DNA of 64,000 bases from Limnomonas spitsbergensis (Eukaryota > Chlorophyta > Chlorophyceae > Chlamydomonadales): assembly GCA_037349105.1 (NCBI GenBank), contig JAYJMM010000068.1, forward strand, positions 62,001-126,000. Direction: 5' to 3'. Position numbers and translations under genes: made by a program. Of the stretch, positions 1 to 15,000 are shown piece after piece (the stretch's first letter is position 1; each line of letters starts with the position of its first letter). The notes beneath the pieces are model-generated. The model searched no databases and had not been told where the DNA came from. It worked only from the letters and a program-made list of their open reading frames with translations.

Positions 1-3000
1 CCTCCATTAACGTACAGATCATGCCTCCATTAACTTACAGCATTTGCCTTCAATAACTTACAGATCATGCCTCCATTACTTACAGATCTTGCCTCCATTT
101 ACTTACTTAACCTGCCTCAATTACTTACAGATCTTACCTCCATTTACTTACTTAACCTGCCTCCATTAACTTACAGATGTTGCCCCAATTTAATTGCAGA
201 ACATGTACCCATTACTTACAGATCTTGCATCCATTTACTTACTAAACATGCCTCCATTAACGTACAGATCCTGCCTCCATTTAATTACTGAACCAGCCTC
301 CACGAACTTACAGATCTTGCCTCCATTTAATTTCTGAACCTGCCTCCATTACTTACAGATCTTGCATCCATTTACGTATTAAACATGCCACCATTAATTT
401 ACAGATCTTGCCCCAAATTAATTGCATAACCTGCCTCCATTAACTTACAGATCTTGCATCCATTTACTGACAGAACATGCATCTTTTAACTTACAGATCA
501 TGCCTCCATTTCATTACTGAACTAGCCTCCATTACCTTACAGCTCTTGCCTCGATTCACTTACATATCCTACCTCCATTAACTTGCAGATCGTGCCTCCA
601 TTAACTTAAAGCATTTGCCTTCATTAACGTACAGATCATGCCTCCATTACTTACAGATCTTGCCTCCATTTACATACTAAACATGCCTCCATTAACTTAC
701 AGATATTGCCCCAATTTAATTGCAGAACCTGTATCCATTACTTTCAGATCCTGCATCCATTTACTTACTAAACATGCCTCCATTAACGTACAGATCCTGC
801 CTCCATTTAATTACTGAACCAGCCTCCATTAAATTACAGATCTTGCCTCCATTTCATTTCTGAACCTGCCTCCATTACTTACAGATCTTGCATCCATTTA
901 CATACGAAACATGCCTCCATTAACTTACAGATATTGCCTCAATTTAATTGCAGAACATGTATCCATTCCTTACAGATCTTGCATCCATTTACTGACAGAA
1001 CATGCATCTTTTAACTTACAGATCATGCCTCCATTTCATTACTGAACTAGCCTCCATTACCTTACAGCTCTTGCCTCGATTCACTTACATATCCTACCTC
1101 CATTAACTTGCAGATCGTGCCTCCATTAACTTAAAGCATTTGCCTTCATTAACGTACAGATCATGCCTCCATTACTTACAGATCTTACCTCCATTTACTT
1201 ACTTAACCTGCCTCCATTAACTTACAGATGTTACCCCAATTTAATTGCAGAACATGTACCCATTACTTACAGATCCTGCATCCATTTACTTACTAAACAT
1301 GCCTCCATTAACGTACAGATCCTGCCTCCATTTAATTACTGAACCAGCCTCCATTAACTTACAGATCTTGCCTCCATTTAATTTCTGAACCTGCCTCCAT
1401 TACTTACAGATCTTGCATCCATTTACGTATTAAACATGCCACCATTAATTTACAGATCTTGCCCCAAATTAATTGCATATACTGCCTCCATTAACTTACA
1501 GATCTTGCATTCATTTACTGACAGAACATGCATCTATTAACTTACAGATCATGCCTCCATTTAAGTACAGAACCAGCCTCCATTACCTTACATATCCTAC
1601 ATCCATTAACGTACAGATCATGCCTCCATTAACTTACAGCATTTGCCTTCAATAACTTACAGATCATGCCTCCATTACTTACAGATCTTGCCTCCATTTA
1701 CTTACTTAACCTGCCTCCATTAACTTACAGATATTGCCCCAATTTAATTGCAGAACCTGTATCCATTACTTACAGATCTTGCCTCCATTTACTTACAAAT
1801 CCTGCCACCATTTAATTACTGAACCAGTCTCCATTAAATTACAGATCCTGCCTCCATTTCATTACTGAACTAGCCTCCATTAACTTACAGATCTTGCCTC
1901 CATTCACTTACATATCCTACCTCCATTAACGTACAGATCATGCCTCCATTAACTTACGGTATTTGCCTTCAATAACTTACAGATCATGCCTCCATTACTT
2001 ACAGATCTTGCCTCCATTTACTGACTAAACCAGCCTTCATTAACTTACAGATCTTGCCCCAATTTAATTGCAGAACATGTACCCATTACTTACAGATCTT
2101 GCCTCCATTTACTTACTAAACATGCCTCCATTAACGTACAGATCCTGCCTCCATTTAATTACTGAACCAGCCTCCATTAACGTACAGATCTTGCCTCCAT
2201 TTCATTTCTGAATCTGCCTCCATTACTTACAGATCTTGCATCCATTTACTTATTAAACATGCCACCTTTAACTTTCAGATCTTGCCCCAAATTAATTGCA
2301 TAACCTGCCTCCATTAACTTACAGATCTTGCATCCATTTACTGACAGAACTTGCATCTATTAACTTACAGATCATGCCTCCATTTAAGTACTGAACCAGC
2401 CTCCATTACCTTACATATCCTACCTCCATTAACGTACAGATCATGCCTCCATTAACTTACAGCATTTGCCTTCAATAACTTACAGATCATGCCTCCATTA
2501 CTTACAGATCTTGCCTCCATTTACTTACTTAACCTGCCTCAATTACTTACAGATCTTGCCTCCATTTACATACTAAACATGCCTCCATTAACTTACAGAT
2601 ATTGCCCCAATTTAATTGCAGAACCTGTATCCATTACTTTCAGATCCTGCATCCATTTACTTACTAAACATGCCTCCATTAACGTACAGATCCTGCCTCC
2701 ATTTAATTACTGAACCAGCCTCCATTAAATTACAGATCTTGCCTCCATTTCTTTTCTGAACCTGCCTCCATTACTTTCAGATCTTGCCTCCACTTACTTA
2801 CTTAACCTGCCACCATTAACGTACAGATATTGCCCCAATTTAATTGCAGAACCTGTATCCATTACTTACAGATCTAGCATCCATTTACTGACAGAACATG
2901 CATCTTTTAACTTACAGATCATGCCTCCATTTCATTACTGAACCAGCCTCCATTAACTTACAGATCTTGCCTCTATTCACTTACATATCCTACCTCCATT

Positions 3001-6000
3001 AACGTACAGATCATACCTCCATTAACTTACAGGATTTGCCTTCATTAACGTACAGATCATGCCTCCATTACTTACAGATCTTACCTCCATTTACTTACTT
3101 AACCTGCCTCCATTAACTTACAGATGTTGCCCCAATTTAATTGCAGAACATGTACCCATTACTTACAGATCTTGCATCCATTTACTTACTAAACATGCCT
3201 CCATTAACGTACAGATCCTGCCTCCATTTAATTACTGAACCAGCCTCCACGAACTTACAGATCTTGCCTCCATTTAATTTCTGAACCTGCCTCCATTACT
3301 TACAGATCTTGCATCCATTTACGTATTAAACATGCCACCATTAATTTACAGATCTTGCCCCAAATTAATTGCATAACCTGCCTCCATTAACTTACAGATA
3401 TTGCATCCATTTACTGACAGAACATGCATCTTTTAACTTACAGATCATGCCTCCATTTCATTACTGAACTAGCCTCCATTACCTTACAGCTCTTGCCTCG
3501 ATTCACTTACATATCCTACCTCCATTAACTTGCAGATCGTGCCTCCATTAACTTAAAGCATTTGCCTTCATTAACGTACAGATCATGCCTCCATTACTTA
3601 CAGATCTTACCTCCATTTACTTACTTAACCTGCCTCCATTAACTTACAGATGTTGCCCCAATTTAATTGCAGAACATGTACCCATTACTTACAGATCTTG
3701 CATCCATTTACTTACTAAACATGCCTCCATTAACGTACAGATCCTGCCTCCATTTAATTACTGAACCAGCCTCCATTAACTTACAGATCTTGCCTCCATT
3801 TAATTTCTGAACCTGCCTCCAATACTTACAGATCTTGCATCCATTTACGTATTAAACATGCCACCGTTAATTTACAGATCTTGCCCCAAATTAATTGCAT
3901 AACCTGCCTCCATTAACTTACAGATCTTGCATCCATTTACTGACAGAACATGCATCTATTAACTTACAGATCATGCCTCCATTTCATTACTGAACTAGCC
4001 TCCATTACCTTACAGCTCTTGCCTCGATTCACTTACATATCCTACCTCCATTAACTTGCAGATCGTGCATCCATTAACTTACAGGATTTGCCTTCATTAA
4101 CGTACAGATCATGCCTCCATTACTTACAGATCTTACCTCCATTTACTTACTTAACCTGCCTCCATTAACTTACAGATGTTGCCCCAATTTAATTGCAGAA
4201 CATGTACCCATTACTTACAGATCCTGCATCCATTTACTTACTAAACATGCCTCCATTAACGTACAGATCCTGCCTCCATTTCATTACTGAACTAGCCTCC
4301 ATTAACTTACAGATCCTGCCTCCATTTAATTACTGAACCAGCCTCCATTAACTTACAGATCTTGCCTCTATTCACTTACATATCCTACCTCCATTAACGT
4401 ACAGATCATGCCTCCATTAACTTACGGTATTTGCCTTCAATAACTTACAGATCATGCCTCCATTACTTACAGATCTTGCCTCCATTTACTTACTAAACCT
4501 GCCTCCATTAACTTACAGATCTTGCCCCAATTTAATTGCAGAACATGTACCCATTACTTACAGATCTTGCCTCCATTTACTGACAGAACATGCCTCCATT
4601 AACGTACAGATCCTGCCTCCATTTAATTACTGAACCAGCCTCCATTAACTTACAGATCTTGCCTCCATTCACTTACATATCTTACCTCCATTAACTTACA
4701 GATCATGCCTCCATCAACTTACAGCATTTGCCTTCATTAACTTACAGATCATGCCTCCATTACTTACAGATCTTACCACCATTTACTTACTTAACCTGCA
4801 TCCATTAACTTACAGATCTTGCCCCAATTTAATTGCATAACATGTATCCATTACTTACAGATCTTGCCTCCATTTACTTGCTAAACATGCCTCCATTAAC
4901 TTACAGATCCTGCCTCCATTTAATTACTGAACCAGCCTCTATTAACTTACAGATCTTGCCTCTATTCACTTACATATCCTACCTCCATTAACGTACAGAT
5001 CATGCCTCCATTAACTTACGGTATTTGCCTTCAATAACTTACAGATCATGCCTCCATTACTTACAGATCTTGCCTCCATTTACTTACTAAACATGCCTCC
5101 ATTAACGTACACATCCTGCCTCCATTTAATTACTGAACGTATAGATCTTGCCTCCATTTACTTACTAAACATGCCTCCATTAACTTACAGATCTTGCCCC
5201 GATTTAATTGCAGAGCCTGTATCCATTACTTACAGATCATGCATCCATTTACTGACAGAACATGCCTCCATTACCTTACAGATCATGCCTCAATTACTTT
5301 CATATCTTGCCTCCATTTACTTACTTAACATGCCACCATTAACTTACAGATATTGCCCCAATTTAATTGCAAAACCTGTATCCATTACTTACAGATCCTG
5401 CATCCAATTACTGACATAAATTGCCTCCATTAACTTACAGATCCTGCCTCCATTTAATTACTGAACCAGCCTCCATTAACTTACAGATCTTGCCTCCATT
5501 TCATTTCTGAACCTGCCTCCATTACTTACAGATCTTGCATCCATTTACATACGAAACATGCCTCCATTAACTTACAGATATTGCCTCAATTTAATTGCAG
5601 AACATGTATCCATTCCTTACAGATCTTGCATCCATTTACTGACAGAACATGCATCTTTTAACTTACAGATCATGCCTCCATTTCATTACTGAACTAGCCT
5701 CCATTACCTTACAGCTCTTGCCTCGATTCACTTACATATCCTACCTCCATTAACTTGCAGATCGTGCCTCCATTAACTTAAAGCATTTGCCTTCATTAAC
5801 GTACAGATCATGCCTCCATTACTTACAGATCTTACCTCCATTTACTTACTTAACCTGCCTCCATTAACGTACAGATCTTACCTCCATTTAATTACTGAAC
5901 CTGCCTCCATTACTTACAGATCCTGCATCCATTTACTTACTAAACATGCCTCCATTAACGTACAGATCCTGCCTCCATTTAATTACTGAACCAGCCTCCA

Positions 6001-9000
6001 TTAACTTACAGATCTTGCCTCCATTTAATTTCTGAACCTGCCTCCATTACTTACAGATCTTGCATCCATTTACGTATTAAACATGCCACCATTAATTTAC
6101 AGATCTTGCCCCAAATTAATTGCATATACTGCCTCCATTAACTTACAGATCTTGCATTCATTTACTGACAGAACATGCATCTATTAACTTACAGATCATG
6201 CCTCCATTTAAGTACAGAACCAGCCTCCATTACCTTACATATCCTACATCCATTAACGTACAGATCATGCCTCCATTAACTTACAGCATTTGCCTTCAAT
6301 AACTTACATATCATGCCTCCATTACTTACAGATCTTGCCTCCATTTACTTACTTAACCTGCCTCCATTAACTTACAGATATTACCCCAATTTAATTGCAG
6401 AACCTGTATCCATTACTTACAGATATTGCCTCCATTTACTTACAAATCCTGCCACCATTTAATTACTGAACCAGTCTCCATTAAATTACAGATCCTGCCT
6501 CCATTTCATTACTGAACTAGCCTCCATTAACTAACAGATCTTGCCTCCATTCACTTACATATCCTACCTCCATTAACGTACAGATCATGCCTCCATTAAC
6601 TTACGGTATTTGCCTTCAATAACTTACAGATCATGCCTCCATTACTTACAGATCTTGCCTCCATTTACTTACTAAACCAGCCTCCATTAACTTACAGATC
6701 TTGCCCCAATTTAATTGCAGAACATGTACCCATTACTTACAGATCTTGCCTCCATTTACTTACTAAACATGCCTCCATTAACGTACAGATCCTGCCTCCA
6801 TTTAATTACTGAACCAGCCTCCATTAACGTACAGATCTTGCCTCCATTTCATTTCTGAATCTGCCTCCATTACTTACAGATCTTGCATCCATTTACTTAT
6901 TAAACATGCCACCTTTAACTTTCAGATCTTGCCCCAAATTAATTGCATAACCTGCCTCCATTAACTTACAGATCTTGCATCCATTTACTGACAGAACTTG
7001 CATCTATTAACTTACAGATCATGCCTCCATTTAAGTACTGAACCAGCCTCCATTACCTTACATATCCTACCTCCATTAACGTACAGATCATGCCTCCATT
7101 AACTTACAGCATTTGCCTTCAATAACTTACAGATCATGCCTCCATTACTTACAGATCTTGCCTCCATTTACTTACTTAACCTGCCTCAATTACTTACAGA
7201 TCTTGCCTCCATTTACATACTAAACATGCCTCCATTAACTTACAGATATTGCCCCAATTTAATTGCAGAACCTGTATCCATTACTTTCAGATCCTGCATC
7301 CATTTACTGACAGAACTTGCCTCCATTAACTTACAGATCCTGCCTCCATTTAATTACTGAACCAGCCTCCATTAAATTACAGATCTTGCCTCCATTTCTT
7401 TTCTGAACCTGCCTCCATTACTTTCAGATCTTGCCTCCACTTACTTACTTAACCTGCCACCATTAACGTACAGATATTGCCCCAATTTAATTGCAGAACC
7501 TGTATCCATTACTTACAGATCTAGCATCCATTTACTGACAGAACATGCATCTTTTAACTTACAGATCATGCCTCCATTTCATTACTGAACCAGCCTCCAT
7601 TAACTTACAGATCTTGCCTCTATTCACTTACATATCCTACCTCCATTAACGTACAGATCATACCTCCATTAACTTACAGGATTTGCCTTCATTAACGTAC
7701 AGATCATGCCTCCATTACTTACAGATCTTACCTCCATTTACTTACTTAACCTGCCTCCATTAACTTACAGATGTTGCCCCAATTTAATTGCAGAACATGT
7801 ACCCATTACTTACAGATCTTGCATCCATTTACTTACTAAACATGCCTCCATTAACGTACAGATCCTGCCTCCATTTAATTACTGAACCAGCCTCCACGAA
7901 CTTACAGATCTTGCCTCCATTTAATTTCTGAACCTGCCTCCATTACTTACAGATCTTGCATCCATTTACGTATTAAACATGCCACCATTAATTTACAGAT
8001 CTTGCCCCAAATTAATTGCATAACCTGCCTCCATTAACTTACAGATCTTGCATCCATTTACTGACAGAACATGCATCTTTTAACTTACAGATCATGCCTC
8101 CATTTCATTACTGAACTAGCCTCCATTACCTTACAGCTCTTGCCTCGATTCACTTACATATCCTACCTCCATTAACTTGCAGATCGTGCCTCCATTAACT
8201 TACAGCATTTGCCTTCATTAACGTACAGATCATGCCTCCATTACTTACAGATCTTACCTCCATTTACTTACTTAACCTGCCTCCATTAACTTACAGATGT
8301 TGCCCCAATTTAATTGCAGAACATGTACCCATTACTTACAGATCCTGCATCCATTTACTTACTAAACATGCCTCCATTAACGTACAGATCCTGCCTCCAT
8401 TTCATTACTGAACTAGCCTCCATTAACTTACAGATCCTGCCTCCATTTAATTACTGAACCAGCCTCCATTAACTTACAGATCTTGCCTCTATTCACTTAC
8501 ATATCCTACCTCCATTAACGTACAGATCATGCCTCCATTAACTTACGGTATTTGCCTTCAATAACTTACAGATCATGCCTCCATTACTTACAGATCTTGC
8601 CTCCATTTACTTACTAAACCTGCCTCCATTAACTTACAGATCTTGCCCCAATTTAATTGCAGAACATGTACCCATTACTTACAGATCTTGCCTCCATTTA
8701 CTTACTAAACATGCCTCCATTAACTTACAAATCCTGCCTCCATTTAATTACTGAACCAGCCTCCATTAACTTACAGATCTTGCCTCCATTCACTTACATA
8801 TCTTACCTCCATTAACTTACAGATCATGCCTCCATCAACTTACAGCATTTGCCTTCATTAACTTACAGATCATGCCTCCATTACTTACAGATCTTACCAC
8901 CATTTACTTACTTAACCTGCATCCATTAACTTACAGATCTTGCCCCAATTTAATTGCATAACATGTATCCATTACTTACAGATCTTGCCTCCATTTACTT

Positions 9001-12000
9001 GCTTAACATGCCTCCATTAACTTACAGATCCTGCCTCCATTTAATTACTGAACCAGCCTCTATTAACTTACAGATCTTGCCTCTATTCACTTACATATCC
9101 TACCTCCATTAACGTACAGATCATGCCTCCATTAACTTACGGTATTTGCCTTCAATAACTTACAGATCATGCCTCCATTACTTACAGATCTTGCCTCCAT
9201 TTACTTACTAAACATGCCTCCATTAACGTACACATCCTGCCTCCATTTAATTACTGAACGTATAGATCTTGCCTCCATTTACTTACTAAACCTGCCTCCA
9301 TTAACTTACAGATCTTGCCCCGATTTAATTGCAGAGCCTGTATCCATTACTTACAGATCATGCATCCATTTACTGACAGAACATGCCTCCATTACCTTAC
9401 AGATCATGCCTCAATTACTTTCATATCTTGCCTCCATTTACTTACTTAACATGCCACCATTAACTTACAGATATTGCCCCAATTTAATTGCAAAACCTGT
9501 ATCCATTACTTACAGATCCTGCATCCAATTACTGACATAAATTGCCTCCATTAACTTACAGATCCTGCCTCCATTTAATTACTGAACCAGCCTCCATTAA
9601 CTTACAGATCTTGCCTCCATTTCATTTCTGAACCTGCCTCCATTACTTACAGATCTTGCATCCATTTACATACGAAACATGCCTCCATTAACTTACAGAT
9701 ATTGCCTCAATTTAATTGCAGAACATGTATCCATTCCTTACAGATCTTGCATCCATTTACTGACAGAACATGCATCTTTTAACTTACAGATCATGCCTCC
9801 ATTTCACTACTGAACTAGCCTCCATTACCTTACAGCTCTTGCCTCGATTCACTTACATATCCTACCTCCATTAACTTGCAGATCGTGCCTCCATTAACTT
9901 AAAGCATTTGCCTTCATTAACGTACAGATCATGCCTCCATTACTTACAGATCTTACCTCCATTTACTTACTTAACCTGCCTCCATTAACTTACAGATGTT
10001 ACCCCAATTTAATTGCAGAACATGTACCCATTACTTACAGATCCTGCATCCATTTACTTACTAAACATGCCTCCATTAACGTACAGATCCTGCCTCCATT
10101 TAATTACTGAACCAGCCTCCATTAACTTACAGATCTTGCCTCCATTTAATTTCTGAACCTGCCTCCATTACTTACAGATCTTGCATCCATTTACGTATTA
10201 AACATGCCACCATTAATTTACAGATCTTGCCCCAAATTAATTGCATATACTGCCTCCATTAACTTACAGATCTTGCATTCATTTACTGACAGAACATGCA
10301 TCTATTAACTTACAGATCATGCCTCCATTTAAGTACTGAACCAGCCTCCATTACCTTACATATCCTACCTCCATTAACGTACAGATCATGCCTCCATTAA
10401 CTTACAGCATTTGCCTTCAATAACTTACAGATCATGCCTCCATTACTTACAGATCTTGCCTCCATTTACTTACTTAACCTGCCTCAATTACTTACAGATC
10501 TTGCCTCCATTTACATACTGAACATGCCTCCATTAACTTACAGATATTGCCCCAATTTAATTGCAGAACCTGTATCCATTACTTACAGATCCTGCATCCA
10601 ATTACTGACATAAATTGCCTCCATTAACTTACAGATCCTGCCTCCATTTAATTACTGAACCAGCCTCCATTAACTTACAGATCTTGCCTCCATTTCATTT
10701 CTGAACCTGCCTCCATTACTTACAGATCTTGCATCCATTTACATACGAAACATGCCTCCATTAACTTACAGATATTGCCTCAATTTAATTGCAGAACATG
10801 TATCCATTCCTTACAGATCTTGCATCCATTTACTGACAGAACATGCATCTTTTAACTTACAGATCATGCCTCCATTTCACTACTGAACTAGCCTCCATTA
10901 CCTTACAGCTCTTGCCTCGATTCACTTACATATCCTACCTCCATTAACTTGCAGATCGTGCCTCCATTAACTTAAAGCATTTGCCTTCATTAACGTACAG
11001 ATCATGCCTCCATTACTTACAGATCTTACCTCCATTTACTTACTTAACCTGCCTCCATTAACTTACAGATGTTACCCCAATTTAATTGCAGAACATGTAC
11101 CCATTACTTACAGATCCTGCATCCATTTACTTACTAAACATGCCTCCATTAACGTACAGATCCTGCCTCCATTTAATTACTGAACCAGCCTCCATTAACT
11201 TACAGATCTTGCCTCCATTTAATTTCTGAACCTGCCTCCATTACTTACAGATCTTGCATCCATTTACGTATTAAACATGCCACCATTAATTTACAGATCT
11301 TGCCCCAAATTAATTGCATATACTGCCTCCATTAACTTACAGATCTTGCATTCATTTACTGACAGAACATGCATCTATTAACTTACAGATCATGCCTCCA
11401 TTTAAGTACTGAACCAGCCTCCATTACCTTACATATCCTACCTCCATTAACGTACAGATCATGCCTCCATTAACTTACAGCATTTGCCTTCAATAACTTA
11501 CAGATCATGCCTCCATTACTTACAGATCTTGCCTCCATTTACTTACTTAACCTGCCTCAATTACTTACAGATCTTGCCTCCATTTACATACTGAACATGC
11601 CTCCATTAACTTACAGATATTGCCCCAATTTAATTGCAGAACCTGTATCCATTACTTTCAGATCCTGCATCCATTTACTGACAGAACTTGCCTCCATTAA
11701 CTTACAGATCCTGCCTCCATTTAATTACTGAACCAACCTCCATTAAATTACAGATCTTGCCTCCATTTCTTTTCTGAACCTGCCTCCATTACTTTCAGAT
11801 CTTGCCTCTATTCACTTACATATCCTACCTCCATTAACGTACAGATCATACCTCCATTAACTTACAGGATTTGCCTTCATTAACGTACAGATCATGCCTC
11901 CATTACTTACAGATCTTACCTCCATTTACTTACTTAACCTGCCTCCATTAACTTACAGATGTTGCCCCAATTTAATTGCAGAACATGTACCCATTACTTA

Positions 12001-15000
12001 CAGATCTTGCATCCATTTACTTACTAAACATGCCTCCATTAACGTACAGATCCTGCCTCCATTTAATTACTGAACCAGCCTCCACGAACTTACAGATCTT
12101 GCCTCCATTTAATTTCTGAACCTGCCTCCATTACTTACAGATCTTGAATCCATTTACGTATTAAACATGCCACCATTAATTTACAGATCTTGCCCCAAAT
12201 TAATTGCATAACCTGCCTCCATTAACTTACAGATCTTTCATCCATTTACTGACAGAACATGCATCTTTTAACTTACAGATCATGCCTCCATTTCATTACT
12301 GAACTAGCCTCCATTACCTTACAGCTCTTGCCTCGATTCACTTACATATCCTACCTCCATTAACTTGCAGATCGTGCCTCCATTAACTTACAGCATTTGC
12401 CTTCATTAACGTACAGATCATGCCTCCATTACTTACAGATCTTACCTCCATTTACTTACTTAACCTGCCTCCATTAACTTACAGATGTTGCCCCAATTTA
12501 ATTGCAGAACATGTACCCATTACTTACAGATCCTGCATTCATTTACTTACTAAACATGCCTCCATTAACGTACAGATCCTGCCTCCATTTCATTACTGAA
12601 CTAGCCTCCATTAACTTACAGATCCTGCCTCCATTTAATTACTGAACCAGCCTCCATTAACTTACAGATCTTGCCTCTATTCACTTACATATCCTACCTC
12701 CATTAACGTACAGATCATGCCTCCATTAACTTACGGTATTTGCCTTCAATAACTTACAGATCATGCCTCCATTACTTACAGATCTTGCCTCCATTTACTT
12801 ACTAAACCTGCCTCCATTAACTTACAGATCTTGCCCCAATTTAATTGCAGAACATGTACCCATTACTTACAGATCTTGCCTCCATTTACTTACTAAACAT
12901 GCCTCCATTAACTTACAAATCCTGCCTCCATTTAATTACTGAACCAGCCTCCATTAACTTACAGATCTTGCCTCCATTCACTTACATATCTTACCTCCAT
13001 TAACTTACAGATCATGCCTCCATCAACTTACAGCATTTGCCTTCATTAACTTACAGATCATGCCTCCATTACTTACAGATCTTACCACCATTTACTTACT
13101 TAACCTGCATCCATTAACTTACAGATCTTGCCCCAATTTAATTGCATAACATGTATCCATTACTTACAGATCTTGCCTCCATTTACTTGCTAAACATGCC
13201 TCCATTAACTTACAGATCCTGCCTCCATTTAATTACTGAACCAGCCTCTATTAACTTACAGATCTTGCCTCTATTCACTTACATATCCTACCTCCATTAA
13301 CGTACAGATCATGCCTCCATTAACTTACGGTATTTGCCTTCAATAACTTACAGATCATGCCTCCATTACTTACAGATCTTGCCTCCATTTACTTACTAAA
13401 CCTGCCTCCATTAACTTACAGATCTTGCCCCAATTTAATTGCAGAACATGTACCCATTACTTACAGATCTTGCCTCCATTTACTTACTAAACATGCCTCC
13501 ATTAACTTACAAATCCTGCCTCCATTTAATTACTGAACCAGCCTCCATTAACTTACAGATCTTGCCTCCATTCACTTACATATCTTACCTCCATTAACTT
13601 ACAGATCATGCCTCCATCAACTTACAGCATTTGCCTTCATTAACTTACAGATCATGCCTCCATTACTTACAGATCTTACCACCATTTACTTACTTAACCT
13701 GCATCCATTAACTTACAGATCTTGCCCCAATTTAATTGCATAACATGTATCCATTACTTACAGATCTTGCCTCCATTTACTTGCTAAACATGCCTCCATT
13801 AACTTACAGATCCTGCCTCCATTTAATTACTGAACCAGCCTCTATTAACTTACAGATATTGCCTCTATTCACTTACATATCCTACCTCCATTAACGTACA
13901 GATCATGCCTCCATTAACTTACGGTATTTGCCTTCAATAACTTACAGATCATGCCTCCATTACTTACAGATCTTGCCTCCATTTACTTACTAAACATGCC
14001 TCCATTAACGTACACATCCTGCCTCCATTTAATTACTGAACGTATAGATCTTGCCTCCATTTACTTACTAAACCTGCCTCCATTAACTTACAGATATTGC
14101 CCCAATTTAATTGCAAAACCTGTATCCATTACTTACAGATCCTGCATCCAATTACTGACATAAATTGCCTCCATTAACTTACAGATCCTGCCTCCATTTA
14201 ATTACTGAACCAGCCTCCATTAACTTACAGATCTTGCCTCCATTTCATTTCTGAACCTGCCTCCATTACTTACAGATCTTGCATCCATTTACATACGAAA
14301 CATGCCTCCATTAACTTACAGATATTGCCTCAATTTAATTGCAGAACATGTATCCATTCCTTACAGATCTTGCATCCATTTACTGACAGAACATGCATCT
14401 TTTAACTTACAGATCATGCCTCCATTTCATTACTGAACTAGCCTCCATTACCTTACAGCTCTTGCCTCGATTCACTTACATATCCTACCTCCATTAACTT
14501 GCAGATCGTGCCTCCATTAACTTAAAGCATTTGCCTTCATTAACGTACAGATCATGCCTCCATTACTTACAGATCTTACCTCCATTTACTTACTTAACCT
14601 GCCTCCATTAACTTACAGATGTTACCCCAATTTAATTGCAGAACATGTACCCATTACTTACAGATCCTGCATCCATTTACTTACTAAACATGCCTCCATT
14701 AACGTACAGATCCTGCCTCCATTTAATTACTGAACCAGCCTCCATTAACTTACAGATCTTGCCTCCATTTAATTTCTGAACCTGCCTCCATTACTTACAG
14801 ATCTTGCATCCATTTACGTATTAAACATGCCACCATTAATTTACAGATCTTGCCCCAAATTAATTGCATATACTGCCTCCATTAACTTACAGATCTTGCC
14901 TCCATTTAATTACTGAACCAGCCTCCATTACCTTACATATCCTACCTCCATTAACGTACAGATCATGCCTCCATTAACTTACAGCATTTGCCTTCAATAA

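Noticed and set aside
5048..5419. Recurrent 60-123 codon open frames in the satellite as a protein family
   Set aside because: They are translations of monomer strings (PPLTYR, LASIYLLN) and appear or vanish with single monomer changes; no codon bias or start context.
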